Shown one piece after another: positions 1-9,661 of a stretch of 64,000 nt of DNA. A program made the position numbers and the translations under genes. The notes beneath the pieces were generated by a model. It was not told the origin of the DNA. It saw only the letters and a program-made list of their open reading frames with translations, and made no database searches. The stretch covers positions 124,001 to 188,000 of the forward strand of contig WNNJ02000600.1 in the NCBI GenBank assembly GCA_012934845.2. The letters run 5' to 3'. Numbering within the stretch: position 1 is the stretch's first letter; every line of letters starts with the position of its first letter. Source of the DNA: Pomphorhynchus laevis. Its lineage: Eukaryota > Acanthocephala > Palaeacanthocephala > Echinorhynchida > Pomphorhynchidae.

Positions 1-224
1 AACACCAATAAAGTGACATTACGACATTTTGAAAGCTCATGATAACCTCGTCTGCTGTTATTTAATTCCATCTAGTTCATTCTACATTTATCTCTTAGAA
101 AAGAAAACGTTCTCACTGGATCTTACTTTATCGAGCATGTGTTATATTCTAATTTCCAGACCAAGTTTTGTCTGAATTGTCAAAAATAAAAATTTTATAC
201 ATTAAATTAATGAAACACGAAATT

Positions 225-345
225 TCAAAATAGTTGATAATGATAATTGATAAAGAATTATTGGAGATGGATCAAAGAAGAGGGGAAATTTTTTGATATT
301 TCTCTAACTCTTGTTAGCATTTTTAGAAAATTACAAATTATAGTC
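225..345 (+). repeat. arm of a dispersed fold-back repeat
   Basis: This stretch (attattggag, then ggatcaaag, gatatttc, ctaac, ttgttagcat) matches sequence near the other end of the window at 62890-62975, and in reverse complement at 62990-63080 and 63235-63350. It looks like one arm of a short non-coding fold-back or MITE-like family. It has no coding capacity. The family is unknown. Confidence 0.5.
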
Positions 346-502
346 CTTTTCAAGTGTTATGTTTTGACATGAAAAAATGATAACAAGAGGTGGGCACACA
401 TATTTTATATTATTATGTAGACAACCTTACGAGCATAGCTCAGAGGTGCTGACAAATCGATAGTCAAAATCAAAGAAAAAGAGAAAAACGAAAACAAATC
501 AG

Positions 503-823
503 TTAACAATTTAAAATAATCTGTCGTTTAAAGAGCTCACGAGTCGCCACATTTACAATATCATCGCTCAAACGATTCCATGAATTTATTATTCGTTGTC
601 CAAATTGAATCGTCCTAGAATGTACTATTAGTCGACGACTAAGATAACACGAGTGACCTCGCAAAGCTCGAGTTGATCGAATGTTGAAGAGCCCACGCAA
701 CACATGGTGTTCATTGTGAAATACCTCCCATACACAACACAGATCCCGCGAGTCACGAATATCACATAACGACTGCATATTTAAAGACCGAAGACGGTCC
801 TCGTAAGGAAGTTCGCTCATCAA
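503..823 (-). mobile_element. CR1/Jockey-type LINE, ORF2 C-terminal fragment
   Basis: A 106-aa open frame ends the C-terminal region of a non-LTR reverse transcriptase. It opens with LPYEDRLRSLNMQSL, has the RALRGHS box typical of this region, and ends with FGQRIINSWNRLSDDIVN, the usual 'RxxNxWNxLPxxVV' block. EN and RT core are absent, so this is a 3' fragment. The frame starts exactly where a 68-bp direct repeat (823-890) begins, which may mark the truncation point. It is not in the same subfamily as LINE-A. Confidence 0.75.
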
Positions 824-1140
824 TATCCATATTATTGAGAACTAAGATCAATGCGGTATTCATTGAATGCATATTATTGAGATTTTTTATATTGTGCAAG
901 GCAACCTTTTATTAGGAACAGTTATTAGTGTTATAGTCCTTTTTAAGTGTTATGTTCAAGACATAACACTTAAAAATGAGTATAGGACTATAGTCGAAAA
1001 TTTGTGAATAATTTATTATAATTCCTCTCGATGTTTAAACGCCGGGTACATTAGTGATTTACCTGCTATTAGACATATCCATATTTACGAACTAAGATCA
1101 ATGCGATATTTATTGAATACATATTATTGAGATTTTTTAT
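823..1140. repeat. direct repeat pair, about 67 bp
   Basis: Positions 823-890 and 1075-1140 are near-identical: atatccatat, then actaagatcaatgcg, then attattgagattttttat. They lie about 250 bp apart and enclose the palindrome at 932-993. This could be a local duplication or the ends of a small insertion. No coding sequence was seen between them. Confidence 0.7.
932..993. repeat. imperfect palindrome
   Basis: tatagtcct...aagtgttatgt at 932-956 is followed by its inverted copy at 961-993. One arm reappears at about 340-372. It is probably a hairpin terminus of a small non-autonomous element. Confidence 0.6.
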
Positions 1141-2149
1141 TTACAATCAGGAGTAGATTATTTATTCAAAATCACATTTTTGATAGCGGCCGCCATCGAT
1201 TTTTTTTGCTTTCCTAATTTTAAATGTTTAAAGGGTATTGGCATTTATTAAAACAAGTTTTGAATTATCAAATTGCTTTTTCGAATTTTAGTCAATATTT
1301 ATTACAGCTGGAATTTCTAATTTTTATAATCATTTTACATCAATTTACTATCGGCTGGCGCTTACATTAAAAACTGATCCAAACTATAGTCTTGAATTAA
1401 AATCCCATTGCACACATTAATCACTATATTCTGCCTTTAACGCGTCAATGAAGATATAACAACGCTAGAAAATAAGTTTTAGTTAAGAATACACGAAGCT
1501 AGAAACTTATAAGGCTCAGCTTTTACATTTTCAGTAGGGAAACAGGACACGGACCATTTTCGATGTTTAGAAAGTGAGCACCGTGATTACGATGATATTC
1601 TAGATATTTATCATTTGATACGAAAGAATTGAGAGTAGTAGCCATCTGTTACGAAATGTAATAAAATACCATAAAGAATTTAAAAAAGTGGACAATTATG
1701 ATTGTATTGATATAAAGGCCCAATTTACTTAAATTATTTAGCAATACATATATTACTATCATGAAGCATAATAGACTTTAAGCGTCCATGTTTAGTGGTT
1801 GCAATCTGAAGCGCTGGGGATATTTTGGTTACGTGTACGGCTTTTAGTGCTCTTAGCAAATTTAATATTCAAGGATTGATCTTGTCTTTTTACATAAAAG
1901 ATAGGCCCGATAAGTAGGATGGAATATTTAAAATTAGAACATTGAAATTCAGAATAAAGGATCAGCACTGCTTAGTTTGTTCACATCTAATAGAAAAATA
2001 AAAATGTTACTTGGATATTGAGTATGTAGCCAATTCATTCATTCTTCTAACTAGTTTTGATCTGTTAGGTTAGTATCCTTACAAACTGTTTTCCATACTG
2101 ACAAATAGTCTATTAGGTAATTTATCCTTTAATCACTATAGCAAATGTG
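1141..2149. other. A+T-rich stretch without recognisable gene
   Basis: No convincing coding region was seen on either strand. The only oddity is a GC-rich run at 1186-1200 in which a NotI recognition sequence lies next to a ClaI one (gcggccgccatcgat). The flanks are ordinary A+T-rich genomic sequence. Confidence 0.4.
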
Positions 2150-2229
2150 AATTAAAAAAAGATTTATTTTAAAGTGGCAAATGCGTGTAAGCGCACACTT
2201 ACATGATCACAACAAAACAAAAATGTAAA

Positions 2230-5127
2230 TCATGTATCGAGAAGGTGTGAACGGAGGAGGTGTTTGAATGTGATAAAGGAGGGGGCGCGACGGACGTCAA
2301 GAGGGAGTTGATTCCAGTCGAGTGAGGCGGTGACGAGGAAGGATCGGAGACCGTAGTTGTTGGAGTAATTGGGAACATGAAGTAATAGGGTATGACGGGA
2401 ACGCAGCGATAGCGAGGTGGGGCGAGTGTCGTCATAGAAAGGAAGGCTGATTAACGATGGGGAATTGACAGCGATGAGACGAAAAGTAACGAGAAGAAGG
2501 CGGAGTTTGATGCGGATGTGGATGATGGGCCAGGAGAGTTGGGCAAAATATGTGAATGTGTGGTCGAAGCGACGGAGACGAAAGAGCACTCGAACGGCTG
2601 TGTTTATTATTCGTTGTAGGGGTAGGATTATGAATTTTGGAGAATTGGCGAAAAGGCTAAGGCAGTAATCGATTTTAGGGAAGAGAAGCGATGAAAGAAG
2701 AGGCACACAAGAACGGAAGTCGATAAGGGGGCGGATACGGCGGATGTCACGGAGAATTAAGTTAGACGCACGGACCTTGTCACGGACTAAGGCTTCAAGA
2801 GAAAGGTGATCATCGAAATGGAAGCCTAGGAAAGTGAGATTGTGGACTATGGGGATAATCGATGAGGCAAAAGATACAGTGGAAGGAGATATGTTTGGTT
2901 TACGGGGGAGGATCCATATCATTTTAGACTTGTCGGGGTTTAGAACGAGATGGAGAATGGAGAGACATTTGTAGAAAGAAGAAAGACAGTTGGAGGCAGA
3001 AATGCCAATATTGTGTATGCGATGTGCGTGTGCATGAGCATAGATGAGGATGTCATCGGCGTATTGCATGATGTTAAAGGAGTAAGGTTTGATAAACGGA
3101 GAGAGATCGCCAAGCAGAAGAGAGAAAAGCAGGGGACCTAGGACTGAATCTTATGGGACCCCTCAAAAAATAGGGATAGGAGGGGAAGATGATGAATTAG
3201 AACAGACGCAAAAGGAACGGTCGGATAGGTATGAGGTAAACCATGCTACGGAGAAGGAAGAAAAGCCGTAATCATAACGAAGGCGAGAAAGGAGGATGGA
3301 GTGGTCGACAATGTCGAATGCGGAGGAGAGGTCGAGGGAGATGAGAACACTATAGAGAGCCTTGTCTCGAAAAATGAGTAAGTCATTGTAAACTTTTATG
3401 CAAGCGATTTCTGTGGAGTGATTAGAGCGAAAAGCGGATTGGAAAGGAGAGTACAGATTGGATGAGAAGAGATAAGCGTTGATCTGTTTTAAGATGAGGC
3501 GTTCTAAGAGCTTAGAAAGAGTACGAAGTAGTGAAATGGTGCGATAGCTAGAAGGAAGAGAGGGGTCGAGCGATTGTTTCTTAAGGAGGGGACGAACGAT
3601 TGCGGATTTCCAGTGTGAAGGGAAGATACGACTGCGGATAGACGAGTTAAACAAGGTTGTGAGAAATGCGGATATCGATGAGCATATGGATTTTAATATG
3701 TGAGTAGGCAGGGGATCGGCGGGTGAGGTTTTGTTGGGCAACGACATGAGGACAGATGATACTTCGCTAGGTGAGGCAGGAAGAAAATGAAAGAGTTCCG
3801 GAAGGATGATGCTAGGCTGTGCAGAGTGGGATTGGATGGAGACCGGGATGTTATAGAGCAACGTGGATACTTTAGTCTGGAGAAATGACGAATAATCATT
3901 GGCATTGATGTTGCACGGCGAAGAGGAGCGAGCAAGGATTGAGTTAAAAGTATGCCATAGAGTCTTAGAGTTGAATGAAGTGATGATTTTATGCTGCCAG
4001 AAGGAGTTGCATTTGGTACGTAGTAGGTTTAGATGAGACCGGTGAAGAGCAAGATAGGAATCACGGAAAGACGGAATGATCGCGCGGAAATCACGTCTGA
4101 GAGAGCGGTGATAGACTCGAAAAGCATGACGGAGTCGACGCTTTGAGAGTAGGCATTGGATGTCAAACCATGGGGCACGGTGCAAGCGACGGTGTGGGTG
4201 AGACTTGAAGGGCAAGAGAATATCGAGAGTGGATGTGAGTTCAATATCAAAAAGTAAGACGAGATCGTGGGGAGATGAATATGTTATTGTGGGATATGAT
4301 AGAGACGATTTGAGTAAGGGATAGCGGAAAAGGGAGAGGTCAAGATTTGTCCGAGGGCGACGTAGGATTGTAAGTGTGTGAGGAGGGGTGTGGTTGCGAG
4401 TGATATCAAGGGTGATAAGAAAGTGATCGGATAGACAAGGATCAGAGATGGACAGTGATGTGTAGGCAGCAAAATGATCGGGGGCAGCGATGATGTCGAG
4501 TGCTCCACCAAGGATATAAATGGGGGGCAGTGGATATTCGTTTGTAAGTGTAGTTGGATAGAATGTTGATGAGCCGAATGGAATCCGTGGAAGAGGAGCG
4601 GTCTAAGCGGATGTTGAAGTCGCCTAGAACGAGTGAAGGGATTGAGGACAAAGAACAATGAGAAAGGAGGTCAGCGAGTTCGGTAAAAAATAAGGCTGTA
4701 GGAGCTGATGAACCAGGACGGTATACAATGGCGAGATCTAGAGTGATCGGGTTAGAATAACGATAAGTGAGCAATTCAAAAGAGCAAGGACTGAAAGGGG
4801 GATTGATTTTGCGAAGAGACGCGGGGTGACGCGCGAATGCGACGATGCCGCCATGATTAGAGAATTTAGAAGGGCATGAGCTGAGGGGCGGGCGGATTCG
4901 ACTAGGGAGCAACCGGCAGAGAGCAGACGGCGAATGGAAAGGTCGTCGGAATCTGAGTGCCAGGATTCGGTGAGGCAGAAGAGATCGATGGATTGCTTGG
5001 TGAATAGGTTGAGGATAAGATCGGATTTATTGAGAATAGATCTAGTGTTGAGGAGACCGAGGCGGAAACCGTGTGTTGTGGCGAAAGAGTCTAGTGGAGA
5101 AGACACATAGGAGAGATGGAGCGCCAT
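2230..5127 (-). pseudogene. LINE-A copy 1 ORF2 (APE endonuclease-reverse transcriptase)
   Basis: The endonuclease begins at 5127 with MALHLSYVSS, then GLLNTRSILNKSD and LFCLTESWH; it continues in another frame with NHGGIVAFARHP, VYRPGS and LVLGDFNIRLDRSS (the GDFN catalytic box is intact). The reverse transcriptase follows (4215-2230): YRTISLLRTLSKLLERLI, SLDLSSAFDIVDH (motif A), then MQYADDILIYAH (motif C) in a further frame, ending in the C-terminal block YGLRSFLVTASLDWNQLP. At least four frame changes interrupt it, and motif B lies at the junction near 3100-3170. It is a dead copy that still holds every domain. Confidence 0.8.
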
Positions 5128-6118
5128 CGAATTTTTGGACGGGTGTGGACAATTTGAAAATTTCCGTCTATGTTTCGGATGGCGAGTGATGTTTCGCCGT
5201 TTTCCTCGCGACGGCGTTTTTTGATGCGGGCTGAAGAGATTTGAGCGATTTTAGAAGGGGCGCGATCGGTGAAAATTCGAGTGGTTGAAGATGACATGAG
5301 TTTAAATCGTTGAGAGAGGACAGTAGACGCGTGAGAGCAATGCTTGAAAACAATTTTTAGGAGAGGGGGCTGGGAAGGATTAGATTGAGAGGATTTGTTT
5401 AGACGGATGAATGCGACAGGAGAAATGTCCTTGAAAAAGGATGGTTTATTCACAGGAACAATAGACGAGAGGATGGATCTGAAGGCGGAAGCATCGTGGT
5501 CGAGACGTGCTTGTGGAGATAAGGAGTTGGAAGGCGTGATATTAGTGACAATGACGCAACGATCGTGAGAAGGAAGCGCTTTCGTAAAGGAGGACGACTG
5601 ACGTGAGTAGGTGAGATCACGATAGAAGAGCTGGCAGTTGATGATTTGGGGGGATTTGGTTTGACGGCGGGAGACAACGAGGATAATGATAATAATAAAG
5701 AGGGTGGCAAGCAATGTGAGGAAAGGTTATGAGTTGAAGGATAGTGGAGGTTGGTGGAGGTTATTTTGATTGATGGATGCAAGTTATTGGGAAACGAGAC
5801 GGGAAGAACGGGACGTGGGGTGTCGGGGATTGAAGATGACATGGAATGGGAAATGTATATAGTGACAGGGTCGGTGGGTCGAGAAAGGACATTAGAAACG
5901 ACGGGGGTAGTTTGAGTTGAAGTGTTGGATGTTGATATGTGCTTATTGGAAAGGTTGCAGATTAGTTTGTTGGCACAAAAACCACATACAAAGTCTTCTT
6001 TAGCCTTATTCTTGTTGCAGGCGATTGTTGTCCAGACGCTGCAGTCGTGTATCGAGCACTGCACTTGCATTTGTCCATAGTTGTTGTCGGTTTTAGTTGT
6101 TTTCTTACGTCCTCCCAT
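5091..6118 (-). pseudogene. LINE-A copy 1 ORF1 (PHD-like zinc motif protein)
   Basis: The protein starts MGGRKKTTKTDNN and has an N-terminal Cys motif (CSIHDCSVWTTIACN, then FVCGFC) resembling a PHD/treble-clef finger. A Ser/Thr/Pro-rich middle follows, then a conserved C-terminal domain (HDRCVIVTNI, FRSILSSIV, FIRLNKSSQ, ENGETSLAIRNIDG). ORF1 proteins of this group are thought to bind element RNA. One frameshift, near 5580-5600, separates the N-terminal and C-terminal parts. It is shared with copy 4 at 56.0 kb but not with copies 2 and 3. The apparent hydrophobic start MLATLFIIIIILVV in the second frame is an out-of-frame artefact, not a signal peptide. Confidence 0.8.
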
Positions 6119-6215
6119 AAACTCTAAAAATTCTGCAAGAGGAGCGAGCGGAACTGGATTGATCTGGAACTGGATTGATTGTATGTATATTAGATCTCTA
6201 ACTTTTTTAAGGTGT

Positions 6216-6599
6216 AATGATCATATAATGTATTGAATTAGGTGTAATGATCACAGCGTGCTGGATAGTGTTAGAAATATACATCTTATACTATCTGCAT
6301 TCGAAGACAAAAAGCATGTAGTTTTATTAATATAAATAACATTTTAAGAAATATTAAACTTGGTGACATATCGATTGTTATTATTTTTAATATTGATTGA
6401 CATACTTTTGCATAACATTTACGGCCATGTTTGTTTAATGCAAAATTTAAAGATGATGTTTAATTACAAAATACCTCTCTCTATATATGTGTGTGTTTGA
6501 AAGCCCGTTAGACCATAGGTTTACATCGCTGACGATTTATGAATCGTCACTGATGTTGTTAAATACATGTGTTTGAAATTGCCCATAAATACAAGTTTC
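6216..6599. other. short intergenic stretch
   Basis: A+T-rich sequence with a small direct repeat (aggtgtaatgatca at about 6210 and 6240). No gene seen. Confidence 0.3.
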
Positions 6600-6982
6600 G
6601 GACAAAAAATTTCCTCGTTGGTGATAACCATAAATTAGAGTGTTCTACAGAGATCTGCTTTAGGATCATTACTATTTATAATCTATTTAAACGATTTTCC
6701 GATTTTCGTATACTCCGTGATTTATCCTCTATAAATCGTTTGATAAGACACGAGGCTTTAGATGAGCTGCACCGACGGCTGGAAAGTGACGAAAGCAACC
6801 AATGTGTCCGGAATTTTTCGCTGGTCAAGTGGCGTCCGGCTGTCCGGTAGAAAACCTATCTTCTGTAGAGTCATGCATCTACAGTAGTGTTGGTTTGTGT
6901 GCAGGTGAACCAGTTGATTTCGCAAGCGTTATCGAGTGTGTCAGTTTTTTATTATACGAACACTTTAGTCGGCTATTTAAAT
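6600..6982 (+). mobile_element. CR1-like LINE fragment, RT motif B region, left flank of LINE-J
   Basis: On the plus strand, around 6640-6700, one frame reads SVLQRSALGSLLFIIYLNDF, a decayed form of the RT motif-B block 'GVPQGSxLGPLLFxxYIND'. The rest to 6982 is open in a different frame and not recognised. The segment ends at the 15-bp target-site duplication (6968-6982) of LINE-J. The sequence beyond LINE-J (from 10913) codes for the start of a LINE endonuclease on the same strand. The target therefore held pieces of one or two older CR1-like copies. Confidence 0.55.
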
Positions 6983-7120
6983 AAATAAATAAATAAAGAT
7001 TTTCTTAATAACAAATAATACATGGTGAAGGAATAAATAAATGTCAGATCAGTTCCAAGATAAACAAAAGAAATAACAAGACAGCACGTGTTAGTCTTCT
7101 TCAATGTTCAAGGCATCAAA

Positions 7121-7205
7121 TCCAGGGGGATCTGAGCGATCCCCCTAGATCGCTCAGATCCAGGGGGATCTGAGCGATCCCCAACCGATCGGTTGGATCC
7201 CCCAA
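7121..7205. repeat. GC-rich direct/inverted repeat at the end of LINE-J ORF2
   Basis: A 24-bp unit (tccagggggatctgagcg, then atcccc) occurs at 7121-7144 and 7159-7182, separated by ctagatcgctcaga, which is an inverted copy of part of the unit. A second small palindrome, ccaaccgatcggttgg, follows. The ORF2 stop at 7154-7156 lies inside it. It is probably a slipped duplication at the ORF2/3' UTR border; the related 59.4-kb fragment does not show the array. Confidence 0.75.
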
Positions 7206-9628
7206 CCGATCCAACACGCCGCCTTCCGACTGAACCACCCGGGGTCTTTCACCCCCCGAAGAATCCAATCGGCGCGAACTATGCTGGGTAAACGAGAGAC
7301 GAGGAGCTTAAGAAACCTTAGCCTTTGCTCTGGGGGACGTCCTCTTGAGAAAAAGACTAGTCCCGAGATAGCCCAGGTACCCCAAAGGCGTACCTGGGTT
7401 TTCCCTTTCAATGACAGATGCTGAGCCCGTTTCAGAGCCCACCTAGCTTTCCTCAGGATACGTTTAAGTCTATCCAGGTCAGCTTTCGCCGACCAGTTCA
7501 CCGTAACGGTGAACCCCAGGTATTTTACCCGACATGTGAAGGTGGGGAGTGGTTCAGAGGCAAATATGGAGGAAAGTGCTGAGAGTGCTAATCTCTTAAG
7601 TTTTTTCTTTGTTGCAGTGGTGCCATGAAAGACAACCGCCTGCGATTTGGCGGAGTTTAAAATAAGATTGGATTTGGGTAACTGGTCTTTTAATCTTAAA
7701 AAGAAGCGGCTGATGTCAGAAACTACGTCTTTACACCTGTGTCCAGAGAACAGGGCTGTGGTGTCATCAGCATACACCACAAGACGTTGTTCGCGCTTAA
7801 ATATTTTGAATAGATTAATGGAGGCAGCAAGATATAAGATAGGAGAAAGAGGTGAACCTTGAGGCACACCTGTAATAGGGTAAAACTGACGCGCATCAGG
7901 GTCGTCTTCATAATAAAACCGCTTGGTGTACAGCAGAATCTCCACCCTGTTCACAATTCTCGCAGGCAACCCGAGGGACCTAAGAGAAGAGATCACAAAA
8001 GGAATGGAGATGCGGTCAAATGCAGCAGAAAAGTCAAGGAAAATAGCCACAACTAGGCGATGGCTATTTTCCCGACAAAACTGCTCCACCTCACCTACTG
8101 CTAAATGGACCGAGCGACCTTTGACGAACCCATGAAAACCTGGAGGGATCAAATTTCGCCTACTTAAATGGTCGCGGATTTTACGCGCAAGCGCTTTTTC
8201 GTAAATCGACACGAGGGAATTTTGAATCGAAATGGGTCGCAGGTCTTTAGGACATGAGCAGGATTTTTTCTTAGGAATAAAAACACGCTTACTAATATTG
8301 ATGCCTGCTACATCAGATGGGGAGGCTAAAAGCATTGTTACGGCCACCTCTCTTCTCTGATCAGCTGTCAAAAGCTGACAGACCCGAGAAGAAAGTGGAA
8401 CGACGGATTTGGAGGTGCCCGGGAGTGGACCCCAGGAGTTAAGAATATCCGTAACAGATAGATCCCTACTCCTGAAGTTACACCAAGGCGGGATTGGTTG
8501 AGGTGATTGAGTGGCTCCATAGTTGTGTAGGGCTAGTGACTCCTCCAAAACTTTATCAAGGCCTACATTCCCTATCCAACTCAATGCTCTATCCTTCCAG
8601 CAAACAAACTTCTCCTTCTTGAAAATCTTCCAAAAGGAAGACTGAGAAGGATTAAGGCGAGCGATACTCGTCCTATCCCTACTCAGCTGGAACCTGTATC
8701 TGGTGCTCCAGTATTCATTCGAGAGGGCCTGTTTGGCGGAAGCAGAGAGATTAGGGAGGTTCAGTAATTTTGCTAGGACCTTGAGTTTCGTCGGAGTGGG
8801 ATTGTATATACGACCTTTATAGGTAGTCGATAGAATCGCGGTAGCTTGCGAAAAGAGGTAGGTATTAAATTCGGTCAGACTCTCATTTCCTATTCGGGGA
8901 AAGAGTTGGATAGCCGCCTGAAAGAAGGCCACTCTGATCGGATCAAAGTGAAACCTTCTGCGAAGCAACATATCTTCCTCAATTCTCCAACGAATTAGGT
9001 CATGAGAGGTGGACAATTGCTGGCGCGACTGCTCCGTGCAGAGGGGTTTTAACAGCCACCTCGAGTGAAGCAGTAAAATGTCGAGGATAGAATTTGTTGA
9101 TGTGCAATGAAAGGTAGGGGATGGGGGTTTGTGAATAAGATAACCGTTCCTGGCTCTGCGAAGCGCTGCATTGATCCAACGACCAATTCTGTCTTTGAAA
9201 TCCCCAAGTATCATGTCATAACCGCTGTCAATAATACTATCCAGGAGATCACGGTTCTTGTGAATTTCCCCTGGACGGATGTAGACATTGGCTAGACTGA
9301 GGCGTTTATCGTTTTTACTAAGTGAAACTACTAAACAAGACATGGCTGGACAAGAGTAGTTTAATAGGAGGGAGGACCTTAAGGAGCACTTAACTAAGGT
9401 CAAGAGTCCTTGAGATGAAGAGGAGTGAGGTGGGGCTAAGTACGGAGTATAGTGGGAACATATATGCTTTGGGATAAATCGAGTAATGTCCTGGGGAAGA
9501 CGGATAGACCGCGTCTCCTGAAGCACTATAACATCTGCATCTCTACCAGATAAAAGTCTGAGGGCAGAAGCACCTCCCGAATTCCACTGAAGGACATTCA
9601 GTGAAAAAGGCTCACGAGTACTCTGCAT
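7154..9628 (-). CDS. LINE-J ORF2, APE endonuclease-reverse transcriptase
   Basis: An 824-aa open frame. The endonuclease domain shows NVLQWNSGG, VIVLQETR (about residue 35), and GDFKDRIGRW (about 140), then SILDILLL and STSHDLI. The usual GDFN box reads GDFK, so the conserved Asn after the catalytic Asp is replaced; nicking may be weakened. The RT is complete by motif: FIPKKK...LRPISIQ, FLDFSAAFD (about 530-538), GVPQGSPLSPILY (about 588), VVYADDTTALF (YADD at 619-622) and VKYLGFTV. No RNase H is seen. It makes cDNA at the target site by target-primed reverse transcription. The stop falls inside a short GC-rich repeat, so the last 15 or so residues (IGWGIQPIGWGSLRSPWI) may be a read into tail sequence. 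Confidence 0.92.
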   Translation of the reverse strand: MQSTREPFSLNVLQWNSGGASALRLLSGRDADVIVLQETRSIRLPQDITRFIPKHICSHYTPYLAPPHSSSSQGLLTLVKCSLRSSLLLNYSCPAMSCLVVSLSKNDKRLSLANVYIRPGEIHKNRDLLDSIIDSGYDMILGDFKDRIGRWINAALRRARNGYLIHKPPSPTFHCTSTNSILDILLLHSRWLLKPLCTEQSRQQLSTSHDLIRWRIEEDMLLRRRFHFDPIRVAFFQAAIQLFPRIGNESLTEFNTYLFSQATAILSTTYKGRIYNPTPTKLKVLAKLLNLPNLSASAKQALSNEYWSTRYRFQLSRDRTSIARLNPSQSSFWKIFKKEKFVCWKDRALSWIGNVGLDKVLEESLALHNYGATQSPQPIPPWCNFRSRDLSVTDILNSWGPLPGTSKSVVPLSSRVCQLLTADQRREVAVTMLLASPSDVAGINISKRVFIPKKKSCSCPKDLRPISIQNSLVSIYEKALARKIRDHLSRRNLIPPGFHGFVKGRSVHLAVGEVEQFCRENSHRLVVAIFLDFSAAFDRISIPFVISSLRSLGLPARIVNRVEILLYTKRFYYEDDPDARQFYPITGVPQGSPLSPILYLAASINLFKIFKREQRLVVYADDTTALFSGHRCKDVVSDISRFFLRLKDQLPKSNLILNSAKSQAVVFHGTTATKKKLKRLALSALSSIFASEPLPTFTCRVKYLGFTVTVNWSAKADLDRLKRILRKARWALKRAQHLSLKGKTQVRLWGTWAISGLVFFSRGRPPEQRLRFLKLLVSRLPSIVRADWILRGVKDPGWFSRKAACWIGWGIQPIGWGSLRSPWI

Positions 9629-9661
9629 TGTGATGGATTAGTTGGATGGGGGATTGCCTAC

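Larger units (their letters stand above)
2150..6215 (-). mobile_element. LINE-A copy 1, near full-length, broken
   Basis: A CR1/L2/Jockey-type LINE on the minus strand. Parts in sense order: 5' UTR with two ggattgatctggaact-like repeats (6119-6215), ORF1 (6118 to 5091), ORF2 with APE endonuclease then reverse transcriptase (5127 to about 2230), and a short 3' UTR with a stem-loop (gtaag...cttac) and a taaaataaat end near 2150. The start of ORF2 overlaps ORF1 by 37 nt, exactly as in copy 2. The 3' UTR stem-loop and end also match copy 2 (15097-15163). Both ORFs carry frame breaks. No target-site duplication could be found. Assignment among CR1, L2 and Jockey is by motif only. Confidence 0.85.

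Noticed and set aside
1186-1200. cloning-vector or adaptor remnant (NotI next to ClaI site)
   Set aside because: Only 15 bp, with ordinary A+T-rich genomic flanks on both sides; may be chance.
2465-3271. plus-strand open frames of 60-67 aa opposite LINE-A ORF2
   Set aside because: They are basic, low-complexity antisense readings of the RT; no family resemblance.
5091-5714. apparent membrane protein starting MLATLFIIIIILVV
   Set aside because: The hydrophobic start is out-of-frame LINE-A ORF1; only the part after the frameshift (HDRCVIV...) is real coding.
6802-6984. 60-aa Cys-containing frame on plus
   Set aside because: No recognisable domain; it ends in the LINE-J TSD and tail, so the stop is supplied by the insertion.
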